Source: Candidatus Gastranaerophilales bacterium (GTDB taxonomy: Bacteria > Cyanobacteriota > Vampirovibrionia > Gastranaerophilales > Gastranaerophilaceae). From it: a stretch of 64,000 nt of DNA. Of the stretch, positions 15,592 through 25,503 are shown in pieces. Position 1 is the first letter of the stretch. Each line of letters opens with the position of its first letter. The notes under the pieces were generated by a model that was not told where the DNA came from, did not search any database, and was given only the letters and a program-made list of their open reading frames with translations. Location: contig CALUWJ010000003.1 in NCBI GenBank assembly GCA_944324455.1, positions 81,072 through 145,071 of the forward strand. Direction: 5' to 3'. The position numbers and the translations under genes are program-made.

Positions 15592-17046
15592 TTATTTTTC
15601 CAACTCTTGTTTTAATAATTTATTTAATAATTGTGGATTTGCTCTGCCTTTTGTTTCTTTCATTGCTTGACCTACAAAGAAACCAAACAACTTGTCTTTT
15701 CCACCTTTATATGCTGCAACTTGTTCAGGGTTGTCATTAATAATTTTTTGTACAATCGGTAAAATTGAGCTTTCATCTGATATTACAGATAGACCTTTTT
15801 GCTCAACAAGCTCTTGAGCATCTTTACCTGTTTTTAAAATATCGATTATTAAGCTTTTTGCAATATTGTTTGAAATTGTACCTTTTTTCAATAATCCTAA
15901 TAATTTTGCAAAATTTTCAACAGATAATTTTGAATCTTCTATTGAAATTTTTTCTTCTTTTAAGAATGCAGCAACTTCACCCATTAAGAAGTTTGAAGCT
16001 GTTTTAGCGTCAACATCGGTTTTTAGTAATTCATCAAAATATTTTGCCATTTCAATTTGATTTACTATAACGCTTGCATCATATTCACTCAAGCCTGCTT
16101 TTTGGTATCTTTCCATTTTTTCATCAGGCAATTCAGGCATTTTGCTTCTTATTTCTTCAATCCATTCTTTTGAAATTTCAAGAGGCATTAAATCAGGCTC
16201 AGGGAAATAACGATAATCATGTGCATCTTCTTTACCTCTCATTGATGATGTTATACCTTCGTTATCATCCCACAATCTTGTTTCTTGAATTACTTCTCCG
16301 CCTTCTTCTAAAATTTCAGCTTGGCGAATAAATTCATATTCCAATGCTCTTACTAAAGAACGAAAACTATTTACATTTTTGATTTCGGCACGAGTTCCGA
16401 ATTCTTTTTGACCTATCGGACGTATAGAGATATTAGCATCTGCTCTCATGGAACCTTCTTCAAGGTTTCCATCGCAAACGCCGATATATCTTAAAATATT
16501 TCTTAGTGTTTCAACATATTCTCTTGCTTCTTCAGGGCTTCTCATATCAGGCTCTGATACGATTTCTAATAATGGCGTTCCTGCTCTATTCAAATCAACT
16601 AAAGAATAGCTTGAACCGTATAATCCTGCTGCACCTGCGTGCACTAATTTTCCTGCATCTTCTTCAAGGTGTGCTCTGGTAATTCCGATTTTTTTATTTG
16701 AAATTTGTACCCAGCCACCAAGGCATATTGGTTCATCATATTGTGAAATTTGATATCCTTTTGGAAGGTCAGGATAAAAATATTGTTTTCTATCAAACTT
16801 GCAACGATTAGGAATGGTTGAGTGAAGTGCTAAACCCGTTAAAATGCCCATATTAACGCATTCTTTATTTAATACAGGTAAAACCCCCGGTAGTCCTAGA
16901 GTGATTGTTCCTGTTTCAGTATTTGGGTCTTTACCGAATTCACAGCCTTCTCTGCCAAAAATTTTACTGTTTGTTTTTAATTGGGCATGGACTTCAAGCC
17001 CTATAACCATTTCATATTTATCTTTGTAAGTTGATGTTTGAGACAT
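15592..17046 (-). CDS. gatB: Aspartyl/glutamyl-tRNA amidotransferase subunit B
   Basis: 484 residues, the normal length. GatB is the kinase-like subunit of GatCAB, which converts mischarged Glu-tRNA(Gln) or Asp-tRNA(Asn). Family strings include MVIGLEVHAQLKTNSKIFG, KFDRKQYFYPDLPKGYQISQ split over conserved positions, HLEEDAGK and DLNRAGTPLLEIVSEPDMRS. The C-terminal part is the helical YqeY-like tail (NPQLLNKLLKQ). gatA and gatC are not in the window. The start has TCAAGGAGAAG before the ATG. Confidence 0.98.
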   Translation of the reverse strand: MSQTSTYKDKYEMVIGLEVHAQLKTNSKIFGREGCEFGKDPNTETGTITLGLPGVLPVLNKECVNMGILTGLALHSTIPNRCKFDRKQYFYPDLPKGYQISQYDEPICLGGWVQISNKKIGITRAHLEEDAGKLVHAGAAGLYGSSYSLVDLNRAGTPLLEIVSEPDMRSPEEAREYVETLRNILRYIGVCDGNLEEGSMRADANISIRPIGQKEFGTRAEIKNVNSFRSLVRALEYEFIRQAEILEEGGEVIQETRLWDDNEGITSSMRGKEDAHDYRYFPEPDLMPLEISKEWIEEIRSKMPELPDEKMERYQKAGLSEYDASVIVNQIEMAKYFDELLKTDVDAKTASNFLMGEVAAFLKEEKISIEDSKLSVENFAKLLGLLKKGTISNNIAKSLIIDILKTGKDAQELVEQKGLSVISDESSILPIVQKIINDNPEQVAAYKGGKDKLFGFFVGQAMKETKGRANPQLLNKLLKQELEK

Positions 17047-17190
17047 TTCTTCTCCTTGAATTATATTTTAATAAAATATTAGCATAAACATATTTTTAAA
17101 GATTATTAATTTAACAATTTTTAAATAACAGGGCAATTTTTATTATGAAAATGTTTTTTATAATATAAAAAGGTATTGTAAGGGAATATT

Positions 17191-17928
17191 ATGCAGCAAA
17201 GTCCTATGACTCCATATAATCAAAACTCAATGCAGGTACCTCCTCAAGGTGCTAACGCGGTAAGTATTAATATTTATTCACCTCAAGCTTTTGCTCAAGG
17301 TGCAAATTGTGCAACAAATCCTGTACAAAATCCGCAATATTATTCTATGTATGGTCAAAATACCAATCCAAATTTGCCTTTATATCCTGCAAATTATAAT
17401 AACATGTTTAATAATCAACCAAATATACCTTATCAAAATTCAAATGCCCTAAAAGCAAATGAACAACCAAATCTGTTAGAAAAAACAAGCAATTCAAATG
17501 AAGCAAGCAAAGCAGATGAAGCAAACAAAACAGATAAAAAAGATGATGAAGCAAAAAAAATTGTACCTTTAACAGATGATTATATTAAAACTCTTGAAAA
17601 ATATTTAAATGACGCAAATCCAAAAGTGCGTTTAATTGGTGCAAATGATTTAATGGAAAGATTCAAAGAGGATGAAAATCGAAAAGATAATCCAAGCTTA
17701 ATTCCGTTATTAAATAAAATACTAAAAGATCCTTCAGTAACAATAAGATTTGTTGGTTTATTGATAATGCAATTAGGTTACAGTGTTGGTAATGAAGAAA
17801 CAATCCAAATATTAAAGCAGCTTCAACAAGCTAATAAAGATAAAACAGGTGAAGAACAGTTGATGATTTCAAAAATACTTCTTCAATTAGCAGCTCCTGA
17901 AGCAAAGGAAGTAACACAAGGTAGTTAA
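17191..17928 (+). CDS. GANAVSINIY-family protein with HEAT-like C-terminus (short paralogue)
   Basis: 245 residues. The N-terminus carries GANAVSINIYSP at about 24-35, then a low-complexity Asn/Pro/Gln/Tyr region to about 95 and a charged Lys/Asp/Glu linker. From about 130 helical repeats resemble HEAT units (YIKTLEKYLNDANPKVRLIG, then LIPLLNKILKDPSVTIRFVG). The same GANAVSINIY motif and layout occur at 18467-19723, so the two are paralogues. AAGGG lies 6 nt before the ATG. The next gene begins 2 nt after the stop and is surely co-transcribed. A scaffold or adaptor role is inferred from the architecture only. Confidence 0.7.
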   Translation: MQQSPMTPYNQNSMQVPPQGANAVSINIYSPQAFAQGANCATNPVQNPQYYSMYGQNTNPNLPLYPANYNNMFNNQPNIPYQNSNALKANEQPNLLEKTSNSNEASKADEANKTDKKDDEAKKIVPLTDDYIKTLEKYLNDANPKVRLIGANDLMERFKEDENRKDNPSLIPLLNKILKDPSVTIRFVGLLIMQLGYSVGNEETIQILKQLQQANKDKTGEEQLMISKILLQLAAPEAKEVTQGS

Positions 17929-17930
17929 TT

Positions 17931-18368
17931 ATGACAATAATTTCAAAGACAGCAGGTGGTTTAAGTTTATTTTCATGTTTATCTGACATGCATAAAACTG
18001 CTGTTTTATCTTCCAATAATGAATATACTAAAGCTTCAGCTGATACTTTTATAGAAACTTCTCTTGCATCTCAAAAGGCAAATTATGTTTCATATAAAGA
18101 TGCAAAAAGAAAAAATTGGTTATTGAAAAATAACTTTATGGGCGGTATAAATGAAACATACGGTCGTATAAAGGGCTATTTTAAAGGTTTTTTCTCGACA
18201 GGTGTTCGCTATATTCCAAATTTTATATTAAGTTTGGGTGCAATTATTCCTAAAAATAAAGTTGTTGCAAATATATCAGCACTAGGCCTAGGGTTGGTAG
18301 AAATTTGGGACTTTATTAAAAATTCATCAGGTATTTTTGAAAGAAATGACTATTTAAATTTAAAATAA
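17931..18368 (+). CDS. Hypothetical protein between the two GANAVSINIY genes
   Basis: 145 residues with no recognised family. The first 20 residues are mildly hydrophobic. A stretch around 95-125 (YIPNFILSLGAIIPKNKVVANISALGLGLVEIW) could be a hairpin of membrane-associated helices. The middle is basic (YKDAKRKNWLLKNNFMGG). It starts 2 nt after the preceding stop with AAGG as ribosome site, so it belongs to that operon. Confidence 0.65.
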   Translation: MTIISKTAGGLSLFSCLSDMHKTAVLSSNNEYTKASADTFIETSLASQKANYVSYKDAKRKNWLLKNNFMGGINETYGRIKGYFKGFFSTGVRYIPNFILSLGAIIPKNKVVANISALGLGLVEIWDFIKNSSGIFERNDYLNLK

Positions 18369-18379
18369 TTTTAAAAAAT

Positions 18380-18395
18380 GTTAAGAAAAGTTAAA
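18380..18395 (+). promoter_or_regulatory. GTTAAG-N4-GTTAAA repeat upstream of the long GANAVSINIY gene
   Basis: Direct repeat with 10-bp period, 72-87 nt before the start at 18467. An A+T-rich -10-like sequence (TTAAAT, 18407) follows at a distance that would put the repeat at the -35 position, as before rpaB. Confidence 0.35.
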
Positions 18396-18466
18396 ATATT
18401 AGCAATTAAATAAATTCACATGTGTTATACAGGACGTGTGGAGATTACACAAAAAAGGAGAAATCA

Positions 18467-19723
18467 ATGATTCAACCCACAAATGCTCAACAGTTATACC
18501 CGCAAGCAGGCGGAGCAAATGCAGTAAGCATTAACATATATAATCCTACAGCTTATGGTTCAACACCTCAAAATAGTTCACAAGCTGTACCTTATAATTA
18601 TCAAAATTCATTGTATCAAATGCCGCAAGCATCAGCATATCAACAACAATCAATGCCAAATGCATACCAACAATACATGCCGATGCAAAATCCAGTAGCG
18701 CAACAAACTGTTGTTCCGCAAATAGCTGCTCCAAATGAAAATTTGCAACAAGTTACTTCCCAAGCTCCTGTTGAATTTCAACCAAGTCAAACAGCAAGCC
18801 AAGTATTAGAATCACCGGCTCCTCAAATGATGCCTGAAAGTGTAATGGCTCAGCCACAAGCACAACAAGTATCAATTGAACAGCCGCAAGTACAGCAAGC
18901 CCAAGTTCAACAACCTCAAACAGAACAAATTCAAACTGAACAAGCTCAAGCTGCTCAAGCACAACCTCAAGTTGAAACACAAAAAGCTGTTCAAGAAGTT
19001 CCAACAACAATTAATACTGATGAATTAATACAACAATTAAAAGATTCTGATTCTGAAAAAAGAGCTAATGCAATTGATAAGATAGCTTCTTATGCTCAAG
19101 GCGATCCAAAAGAAGCGCTGCAAGTTGTATCAGAGCCAATCATGAATGCTTTGGTAGATATAATTAAAGAAGATACATCAGGACTTGAAGGCCCATCTGA
19201 AAAACAAATTGCAATAGCAGAAAAAATTTCAAAAGGTGAAAAAACAACACCTGAAGAAGATGCATTGTTTGAACAATCATCTCCAAGAGATAAGGCAAAT
19301 ATAAACAGAATTTTTGCTCTATACACATTGGCAATGATTCAAAAACTTCAAAGAGATGAATTAAATCAATATATTGAAACACAAAAAGCAAATGGTGAAC
19401 AACCTATTGCGCCACTAGCTTTAAATGATTTAATCGGTTTCAATGATGTAGTAAATATAATTAACAATGATTCAAGACCTGAAGTTAAAGTTGCTGCTAT
19501 CCAAGCTCTACAATATGTAGCAGAACCACAAGATCTTGAAAATGTTAAACAAATTTTGGCTGACTCATTAAATTCAAGCGATGAAGCAATTAAAGCAGTT
19601 GCAGATGAAACAATTGCAAAATTAAATGGCACAACAGCTCAACCGGCAGAAACTGCTAAAGAAAATACAAAAGCTGAAATGGCGCCTAAAGCAGAAGAAA
19701 AACAAACAAACGCAGCTGCGTAG
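18467..19723 (+). CDS. GANAVSINIY-family protein with Gln-rich linker and HEAT-like C-terminus (long paralogue)
   Basis: 418 residues from ATG 18467, which has AAGGAG 6 nt upstream; the longer reading from a GTG at 18422 lacks one. GANAVSINIYNP stands at about 15-26. Residues of about 30-175 are extremely rich in Gln, Pro and Ala with many short Q-Q/V-Q repeats. Two helical blocks follow: LIQQLKDSDSEKRANAIDKIASYA and PEVKVAAIQALQYVAEPQDLENVKQILADSL, which read as HEAT units. The tail is Ala/Glu/Lys-rich. No signal peptide. It is the longer paralogue of 17191-17928. A terminator follows. Function unknown. Confidence 0.75.
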   Translation: MIQPTNAQQLYPQAGGANAVSINIYNPTAYGSTPQNSSQAVPYNYQNSLYQMPQASAYQQQSMPNAYQQYMPMQNPVAQQTVVPQIAAPNENLQQVTSQAPVEFQPSQTASQVLESPAPQMMPESVMAQPQAQQVSIEQPQVQQAQVQQPQTEQIQTEQAQAAQAQPQVETQKAVQEVPTTINTDELIQQLKDSDSEKRANAIDKIASYAQGDPKEALQVVSEPIMNALVDIIKEDTSGLEGPSEKQIAIAEKISKGEKTTPEEDALFEQSSPRDKANINRIFALYTLAMIQKLQRDELNQYIETQKANGEQPIAPLALNDLIGFNDVVNIINNDSRPEVKVAAIQALQYVAEPQDLENVKQILADSLNSSDEAIKAVADETIAKLNGTTAQPAETAKENTKAEMAPKAEEKQTNAAA

Positions 19724-19753
19724 TATAAATTGAAAAGCATTAAGTGGGAAAAT

Positions 19754-19782
19754 AAAAGACCTGATTTATATCAGGTCTTTTT
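19754..19782. terminator. Bidirectional terminator between convergent genes
   Basis: 11-bp stem AAAAGACCTGA/TCAGGTCTTTT with loop TTTATA, flanked by A and T runs. It ends the gene at 18467 and overlaps the last codons of the transglycosylase gene on the other strand. Confidence 0.85.
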
Positions 19783-21789
19783 ATGTGTTTTAATTTTAGT
19801 TGAATATATGTTTATATATACCCAATAAGAAGAAAGAATTTTTTTAATATAGTTTTTAGTTTCTAAATAGGGTATATTTTCCACAAAAACATCTATTTCA
19901 GATGACGTAATTAATGAATTATTTAACCATTTGTCAATGTTTCCCGGGCCTGCATTGTATGCTAATATTGCAAGATATTCATTGCCGTTAAAATAATCAA
20001 TTAAATATCTATAATATTTCATTCCTATTTTGATATTTTCATCAGGATTAAGTAATGTGTCTTTCGAAACAGAAGTTTTTTCAATAAAATTTGCAGTCGG
20101 TTGCATAAGTTGACTTAAGCCTAGCGCCCCTACTGCGCTTTTGGCGTTTTTGTCAAAGTGGCTTTCTTCTCTTATTAGGCTTAAAAACAAATAAGGGCTT
20201 AATTTAAAATCTTTTGCATTTTCATTTATGATATCTTCAAATAAAATAGGATACATAAGTTTTAATTCATAATTTGAAAATGTTAATTTTTGATTTTTTT
20301 CTTGAGTGTCGTCATTCTGGAGAGTTTGATATTTTTCAAGTAATTTATTTTTGGCTAGATTTATTGATTTTGGGTAATTTTCTTTTTTGTATGCAACCCA
20401 AGATTGTATAAACTCATCATTTATTTTTAAATCATCAATTGTATTATAGTCATTATTTTCTGCTAATAATAAAAGAAAATCATCCTTAAATAATTGTTTG
20501 TTTATTAGATTAATGTTGTATTCTGTGACAGGTTTTTTAATTATTAATTTTTTAGCTTTTGACATTTTTAATTGTCTGGCAGATAAAAATGAATAATAGC
20601 TTAAAGGATAGTTATTTATAATATAATAAAATGTATCTTTGGCTTGTTTGTTTTTCTTTTCATTTAATAATGTTCTTCCGTACCAATATGCAACTCTTGG
20701 TGCATCAATTGAATCAAAATATATTTCTTTATGTGTTTTTGCAAGTTCTTCGCAGGTTCTGTATCTTTTTAACTTATAGTTATACCAAAAAACTTCCCAT
20801 AAAGAGTTTGAAGCCCAGATTGATGTCGGATAGTTTTCTATGATTGATTCATATAGTTTTATAGAACGAATCGATGTTAATGATTCAGCTAAATCATAAG
20901 TGACTGTTGAATGAATATAAGAATTGTTGTATTTAGTGTATAAATCTTGTAGAGTTGATATTTTATCGGCTTTTGAGAGGAAAATTAATCTATCAATTTG
21001 GTTTGATATTTCTTTTTCTTCAACCGCACTTGTTTTTAAATTTAGTCCTTTTAAAATTGTTTGTTTTTCTTTGTCGTATTGTTTTGTGCCTTTGTAACAA
21101 CGAGCTATATTTGACCAATTTTTTGAAAAATTTGTGTTTTTGTAGGCTTTTAATGCTTCATTATATTTTTCGTTTTGCAAATATGCATTAGCAATAATAT
21201 CCCAATCATCTTTATTTAGTTCGTTTTGAAATTTTAAAACTTCTTCTAATGAATTGAGTGCAAATTTGCCATTTGGTGCGTAATCAAGGTATTCAATATA
21301 TTTTTCTTTTGCTAATACATTGTTATTTTTTTGTAAAATTTGTGCTAATTTATATCCGCTAGCAATAGCAAAATCGCTTTTTGGATATGTTTTTTGTATA
21401 TATGCGAATTTTTTTTGGAGTTGATTTTTAGAGTTTAGTTTTAATTCATTACTTAAAATAGCTTCATTATATAAAACATAAGGGCGTAAATTTTTATCTT
21501 TTGTGTGTTTTATAAGCTCTCTAATTTTTTTGAGTGCAGTTTTTTTATCTTGCAAGTTGTTTGCGCATTGAAACTCTTTTAATAAAGAAAGCTCGTATAG
21601 TTTTGACATTCTTTTGATTTTAGAAAAGTTATAATAGGCATCTTGATACTTTTCTTGATTATAAAAAATCATGCCTTGAGAATAAAACTTTTGCCATTTA
21701 TTTTCTTGACTGATTTTTAAAAAAACAAAAGTAAATATTAGTGTCAGTGTAAAAAGGGAAGCCAGTAGTATATTTAAATATTTTCGCAT
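19771..21789 (-). CDS. Slt70-like lytic transglycosylase with TPR-like repeats
   Basis: 672 residues. One N-terminal membrane segment (about 5-25, LNILLASLFTLTLIFTFVFL) anchors a long periplasmic helical solenoid (about 30-510) made of TPR-like units (KYNEALKAYKNTNFSKNW, YWYGRTLLNEKKNKQAKDTF). The SLT domain follows at about 525-660: catalytic Glu in LIREESHFDKNAKS, then GALGLSQLMQPTA, DENIKIGMKYY and AYNAGPGNIDKW. It cleaves peptidoglycan glycan strands to 1,6-anhydro ends. There is no Shine-Dalgarno: a TAAAAT lies exactly 6 nt before the ATG, so the mRNA is probably leaderless. Confidence 0.9.
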   Translation of the reverse strand: MRKYLNILLASLFTLTLIFTFVFLKISQENKWQKFYSQGMIFYNQEKYQDAYYNFSKIKRMSKLYELSLLKEFQCANNLQDKKTALKKIRELIKHTKDKNLRPYVLYNEAILSNELKLNSKNQLQKKFAYIQKTYPKSDFAIASGYKLAQILQKNNNVLAKEKYIEYLDYAPNGKFALNSLEEVLKFQNELNKDDWDIIANAYLQNEKYNEALKAYKNTNFSKNWSNIARCYKGTKQYDKEKQTILKGLNLKTSAVEEKEISNQIDRLIFLSKADKISTLQDLYTKYNNSYIHSTVTYDLAESLTSIRSIKLYESIIENYPTSIWASNSLWEVFWYNYKLKRYRTCEELAKTHKEIYFDSIDAPRVAYWYGRTLLNEKKNKQAKDTFYYIINNYPLSYYSFLSARQLKMSKAKKLIIKKPVTEYNINLINKQLFKDDFLLLLAENNDYNTIDDLKINDEFIQSWVAYKKENYPKSINLAKNKLLEKYQTLQNDDTQEKNQKLTFSNYELKLMYPILFEDIINENAKDFKLSPYLFLSLIREESHFDKNAKSAVGALGLSQLMQPTANFIEKTSVSKDTLLNPDENIKIGMKYYRYLIDYFNGNEYLAILAYNAGPGNIDKWLNNSLITSSEIDVFVENIPYLETKNYIKKILSSYWVYINIYSTKIKTHKKT

Positions 21790-21795
21790 ATACTA

Positions 21796-21801
21796 ATTTT
21801 A
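21796..21801 (-). promoter_or_regulatory. -10 box TAAAAT, leaderless start of the transglycosylase gene
   Basis: On the minus strand TAAAAT is followed by six bases (TAGTAT) and then ATG at 21789, so transcription should begin at or within a base of the start codon. Confidence 0.45.
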
Positions 21802-21843
21802 CTTAAATTGATAGCTAAGCTCAAACCTGTAAATTTTTGTAAA

Positions 21844-21879
21844 ATATAATCGATTTTAAAATTTTAAAATCGATTATAT
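21844..21879. repeat. 36-bp perfect palindrome
   Basis: ATATAATCGATTTTAAAA and its exact complement meet with no spacer. It lies between the rubrerythrin stop and the transglycosylase promoter. It could be the terminator of the ileS-rbr operon, though the T-run after it is poor, or an operator. The rest of the 205-nt gap (21790-21994) is A+T-rich with short AATCT/AGATT repeats and no gene. Confidence 0.85.
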
Positions 21880-21994
21880 AATTTATTATATTTAATCTTT
21901 TTTAGATTATTTTTTTAGATTATTGATTGTATTAATCTAATATGATTATAAAAAGTTATGTATATATTCCTTATGAATTTGTATTAATAAGGTT

Positions 21995-22537
21995 TTAGAA
22001 ATTATTTTCTTTAATGAAAAAATATGCTTTAGGATGAGCGCATACAGGGCAAACCTCCGGTGCTTCTTTGCCTTCAAGAGCAAATCCGCAGTTTGCGCAT
22101 TCCCATGTTTGTTTTTCATCTTTTTTAAAGACTTCATTTTTTTCAAGATTTTCAAGAAGTTTTTTGTAGCGTTTTTCATGATGATTTTCAATTGAAGCAA
22201 CACCTCTAAATAATCTTGCTATTTCATCAAAACCTTCTTCATCTGCAATACGAGCAAACTCTGGATACATTGAAGTATGCTCATAGTTTTCACCTTGAAT
22301 GCAATCTTTTAAGTTTTCTTCAGTTGATTTAATGGCACCGCCTGATAAAATCTTAAACCAAAGTTTTGCGTGTTCTTTTTCGTTGTTTGCTGTGTTTTCA
22401 AAAATTTGAGCCATTTGAACATAGCCTTCTTTTTTGGCTTTTGATGAATAATAAGTGTATTTGTTTCTCGCTTGAGATTCACCTGCAAAAGCAGCCCATA
22501 GGTTTTTCTCTGTTTGAGTGCCTTTTAAATCTTTCAT
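21995..22537 (-). CDS. rbr: Rubrerythrin
   Basis: 180 residues. The N-terminal ferritin-like domain has the diiron ligands in [20 protein letters not shown], and [25 protein letters not shown]. The C-terminal rubredoxin-like [Fe(SCys)4] domain has CANCGF and [11 protein letters not shown]. It reduces hydrogen peroxide in anaerobes with electrons from rubredoxin or NADH. It starts 4 nt after the ileS stop, so it is read from the ileS transcript. Length and motifs are complete. Confidence 0.97.
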   Translation of the reverse strand: MKDLKGTQTEKNLWAAFAGESQARNKYTYYSSKAKKEGYVQMAQIFENTANNEKEHAKLWFKILSGGAIKSTEENLKDCIQGENYEHTSMYPEFARIADEEGFDEIARLFRGVASIENHHEKRYKKLLENLEKNEVFKKDEKQTWECANCGFALEGKEAPEVCPVCAHPKAYFFIKENNF

Positions 22538-22541
22538 CTGA

Positions 22542-25355
22542 TTACTCCTTTATAGCGTTATTACAATCTGTGCAGATACCATCAGTGTTTAATTCTCTAT
22601 ATTTCCAGCAACGAGCACATTTTTCACCCTTTGCTTTCATAACTTTAACATCATAATCATCTTGAGAATATTCATTTAAGATATCTTCATTGTTTTCATT
22701 AGAAGTGTAAACATGAGATACAATATATAAATCACCCAAAAGTTTAGAATACTTGTCTAAAAGCATAGTTTTATCTTTATCTTTTGAGGTTATAATAATA
22801 TCTGCTTCAAGAGATGAACCGATAATTTTAGGGTCTGATGAGCGAAGCGGCTCAATTGCTTTTGAAACAATTTCTCTTGTTTTTAAAAGTTTTGAAAATT
22901 CTTCATCCAGTTTTTCATTTACCCATTCAGGTTTAACCTTTGCCCAAGGAGTTAAAAGAGCAGATTTATACTCTTTTTGATTTTCAGGCATGTTTTGCCA
23001 AATATCTTCAGCCTGATGCGGCATAACGGGAACTAAAATACTAATTAATGTATGTAAAATTTCATACATAACAGTTTGACAAGCTCTCCTTGATAAGGAT
23101 TTTTTGCCTTGGGTGTATAATCTATCTTTTACAATGTCAAGATAGAATGAACTTAAATCTGTGCTTGCAAAATTTTGAAGATGTTGGAAATATTTATAAA
23201 ACTCATAAGTTTCAAATGCGCTATCAACATTTTTAATTAATTGAGCAAGTCTTGATAGAGCGAATTTATCAATTTCTTCAAGATTATCATATTCTACATA
23301 ATCTTTTTTAGGTTCGAAATCATATAAATTTCCTAATAAAAATCTTATTGTGTTTCTTGTTTTTTTGAATACTTCAACGAGCTGTTTGATTAAATTATCG
23401 CCGATTTTAACATCGTTTCTATAATCAACACTTGCTGCCCATAATCTTAATACGTCAGCGCCATAGACTTTTATTATTTCTTGAGGTGTAACAATATTGC
23501 CTAATGATTTAGACATTTTTCTGCCTTCACCATCTAAGACAAACCCATGCGTTAAAACTGATTTATATGGAGCCATATTATCTGTTGCGCTTGCGATTAA
23601 TAAAGATGATTGGAACCAGCCTCTATGTTGATCTGACCCTTCTAAATACATATCAACCGGTATTACAGGGTTTCCGTCTGTTTGAAATTCATTTTTTCTT
23701 GCTTTTACAACAGCATCCCAAGAAGCACCTGAATCAAACCAAACGTCCATGATGTCATTTTCTTTTTCAAATTCATCACATCCGCATTCGCATTTATAGC
23801 CCTCGGGCAAGAAATCTTTAGCTTCATATTTTACCCAAGCATCAGATGATTCATTTTTGAATTTTTCAGATATTAATTTAATTGTTTCATCGTTAATGAT
23901 TGGTTTTTTACATTTTTTGCAATATAAAATAGGAATAGGTACACCCCAAGCACGTTGTCTTGAAATACACCATTCAGAGCGGTTTTCAACCATGTTTGAA
24001 ATTCTTTTTTCGCCTGAAGCAGGGAACCAATCAACTTTTTTAATGTTTTCTAAAACATTATCTTTAAACATTGAAACTTTTACAAACCATTGAGGAGTAG
24101 AACGATACATTACAGGGTTTTTACATCTCCAGCAATGAGGGTATGAGTGCATGATTTCTTGCGATTTAATCAATGCACCTTTTTCTTTTAATCTATCTAT
24201 TACGATTTTATTTCCTTTATAATATGGAACACTCTCTAAATCCTCTACTTCATTTGTCCAACAGCCTTTTGAATCAAATGGAGAGAATGTTTCAAGACCA
24301 TATTTTTGTCCAACCTCCCAGTCTTCAAGACCATGACCTGGGGCAGTGTGAACTGAACCTGTACCGGCATCTAGCGTTACATGATCTCCTAAAATTAATA
24401 ATGATTCTTTATTATATAGCGGGTGTTTTGCTTTAAAGTATTCAAATTCTGAACCTTTTAGTTCACCTAATTTTTTAATATTTTCCCATTCTACATCTTT
24501 TAAAAATGCGTCTAGTAGGTCACTTGCAACAAAATAGTTGTTTTCTTGATATTCAAAAATTGTATAGTTATATCTTTCATTTAAACAAATACCAAGGTTA
24601 GATGGGATTGTCCAAGGTGTTGTTGTCCAAATTATTGAATAAAGTTTGTTTGATGAAACAATATTTGCTTTTTGATATAGTTTTTCATAATCTTTTAATT
24701 CAAATCTTACATAAATTGATTCAGATGAAATATCAGCATATTCAACTTCTGCTTCAGCTAAAGCTGTTTCACAGCTTGCACACCAATATACAGGTTTTAG
24801 ACCTTTTTGGATGTATCCTTTTTTATACATTTGCCAGAATAATTCAACTTGGCGTGCTTCATATTCAGGTGCTATTGTTAAATAAGGATGTTCCCAATCA
24901 CCTAAAACACCAAGACGCTTAAAGTTTTCCTCTTGTCCTTTTAGATTTTTTGCGGCAAACTCTCTGCATTTTTGTCTTAATTCAAGTGGAGTTAGAGCAC
25001 TTCTTCCGCCTTTAATATTTTTTACAACAGCATTTTCAATAGGAAGCCCATGGGCATCATACCCGGGAACATAAGGAGTATAAAAACCTAATTGAGTTTT
25101 ATATTTTAGGACGATATCTTTTAAGATTTTATTTAGGGCATGCCCGATGTGAATTTTATCAGAGCTTAAGTAAGGAGGACCGTCATGTAAAATAAAGCTT
25201 TTATTTCCGTTATTTTTTTCAAGCATTTTTTCATAAATTTTATTTTCATTCCAGAATTTTTGAATTTCTACTTCTCGAATTGCAGCATTTGCACGCATTG
25301 CAAGAGTAGTTTTAGGAAGATTAAGAGTATCTTTAAATTGTTTTTCTTCAGTCAT
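22542..25355 (-). CDS. ileS: Isoleucyl-tRNA synthetase (bacterial type)
   Basis: 937 residues from ATG 25355, chosen because GAGG lies 5 nt upstream; an in-frame start 15 codons earlier has none. Class I motifs are [10 protein letters not shown] near the N-terminus and KMSKSLGN. The editing domain has [11 protein letters not shown] and [12 protein letters not shown]. The C-terminal zinc site is [19 protein letters not shown]. This is the bacterial IleRS1 form with the C-terminal zinc finger. It heads an operon with rubrerythrin. Confidence 0.98.
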   Translation of the reverse strand: MTEEKQFKDTLNLPKTTLAMRANAAIREVEIQKFWNENKIYEKMLEKNNGNKSFILHDGPPYLSSDKIHIGHALNKILKDIVLKYKTQLGFYTPYVPGYDAHGLPIENAVVKNIKGGRSALTPLELRQKCREFAAKNLKGQEENFKRLGVLGDWEHPYLTIAPEYEARQVELFWQMYKKGYIQKGLKPVYWCASCETALAEAEVEYADISSESIYVRFELKDYEKLYQKANIVSSNKLYSIIWTTTPWTIPSNLGICLNERYNYTIFEYQENNYFVASDLLDAFLKDVEWENIKKLGELKGSEFEYFKAKHPLYNKESLLILGDHVTLDAGTGSVHTAPGHGLEDWEVGQKYGLETFSPFDSKGCWTNEVEDLESVPYYKGNKIVIDRLKEKGALIKSQEIMHSYPHCWRCKNPVMYRSTPQWFVKVSMFKDNVLENIKKVDWFPASGEKRISNMVENRSEWCISRQRAWGVPIPILYCKKCKKPIINDETIKLISEKFKNESSDAWVKYEAKDFLPEGYKCECGCDEFEKENDIMDVWFDSGASWDAVVKARKNEFQTDGNPVIPVDMYLEGSDQHRGWFQSSLLIASATDNMAPYKSVLTHGFVLDGEGRKMSKSLGNIVTPQEIIKVYGADVLRLWAASVDYRNDVKIGDNLIKQLVEVFKKTRNTIRFLLGNLYDFEPKKDYVEYDNLEEIDKFALSRLAQLIKNVDSAFETYEFYKYFQHLQNFASTDLSSFYLDIVKDRLYTQGKKSLSRRACQTVMYEILHTLISILVPVMPHQAEDIWQNMPENQKEYKSALLTPWAKVKPEWVNEKLDEEFSKLLKTREIVSKAIEPLRSSDPKIIGSSLEADIIITSKDKDKTMLLDKYSKLLGDLYIVSHVYTSNENNEDILNEYSQDDYDVKVMKAKGEKCARCWKYRELNTDGICTDCNNAIKE

Positions 25356-25503
25356 TTTAACCTCTATATTTAAGTATTGAATGATTAAATTATACAACAA
25401 AATGTTTTATAAAGTGAATTTAAATAAATTGTCTTACTTTCTTAATGAATTATTATTTTGTTTGTGATAGGATTAACCTTATTGAAGACTTGAGGAGAAT
25501 TTA

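Noticed and set aside
15374..15740. Two plus-strand ORFs of about 90-98 codons
   Set aside because: They run across the tRNA-Leu, its repeats and the antisense of gatB; they are shadows.
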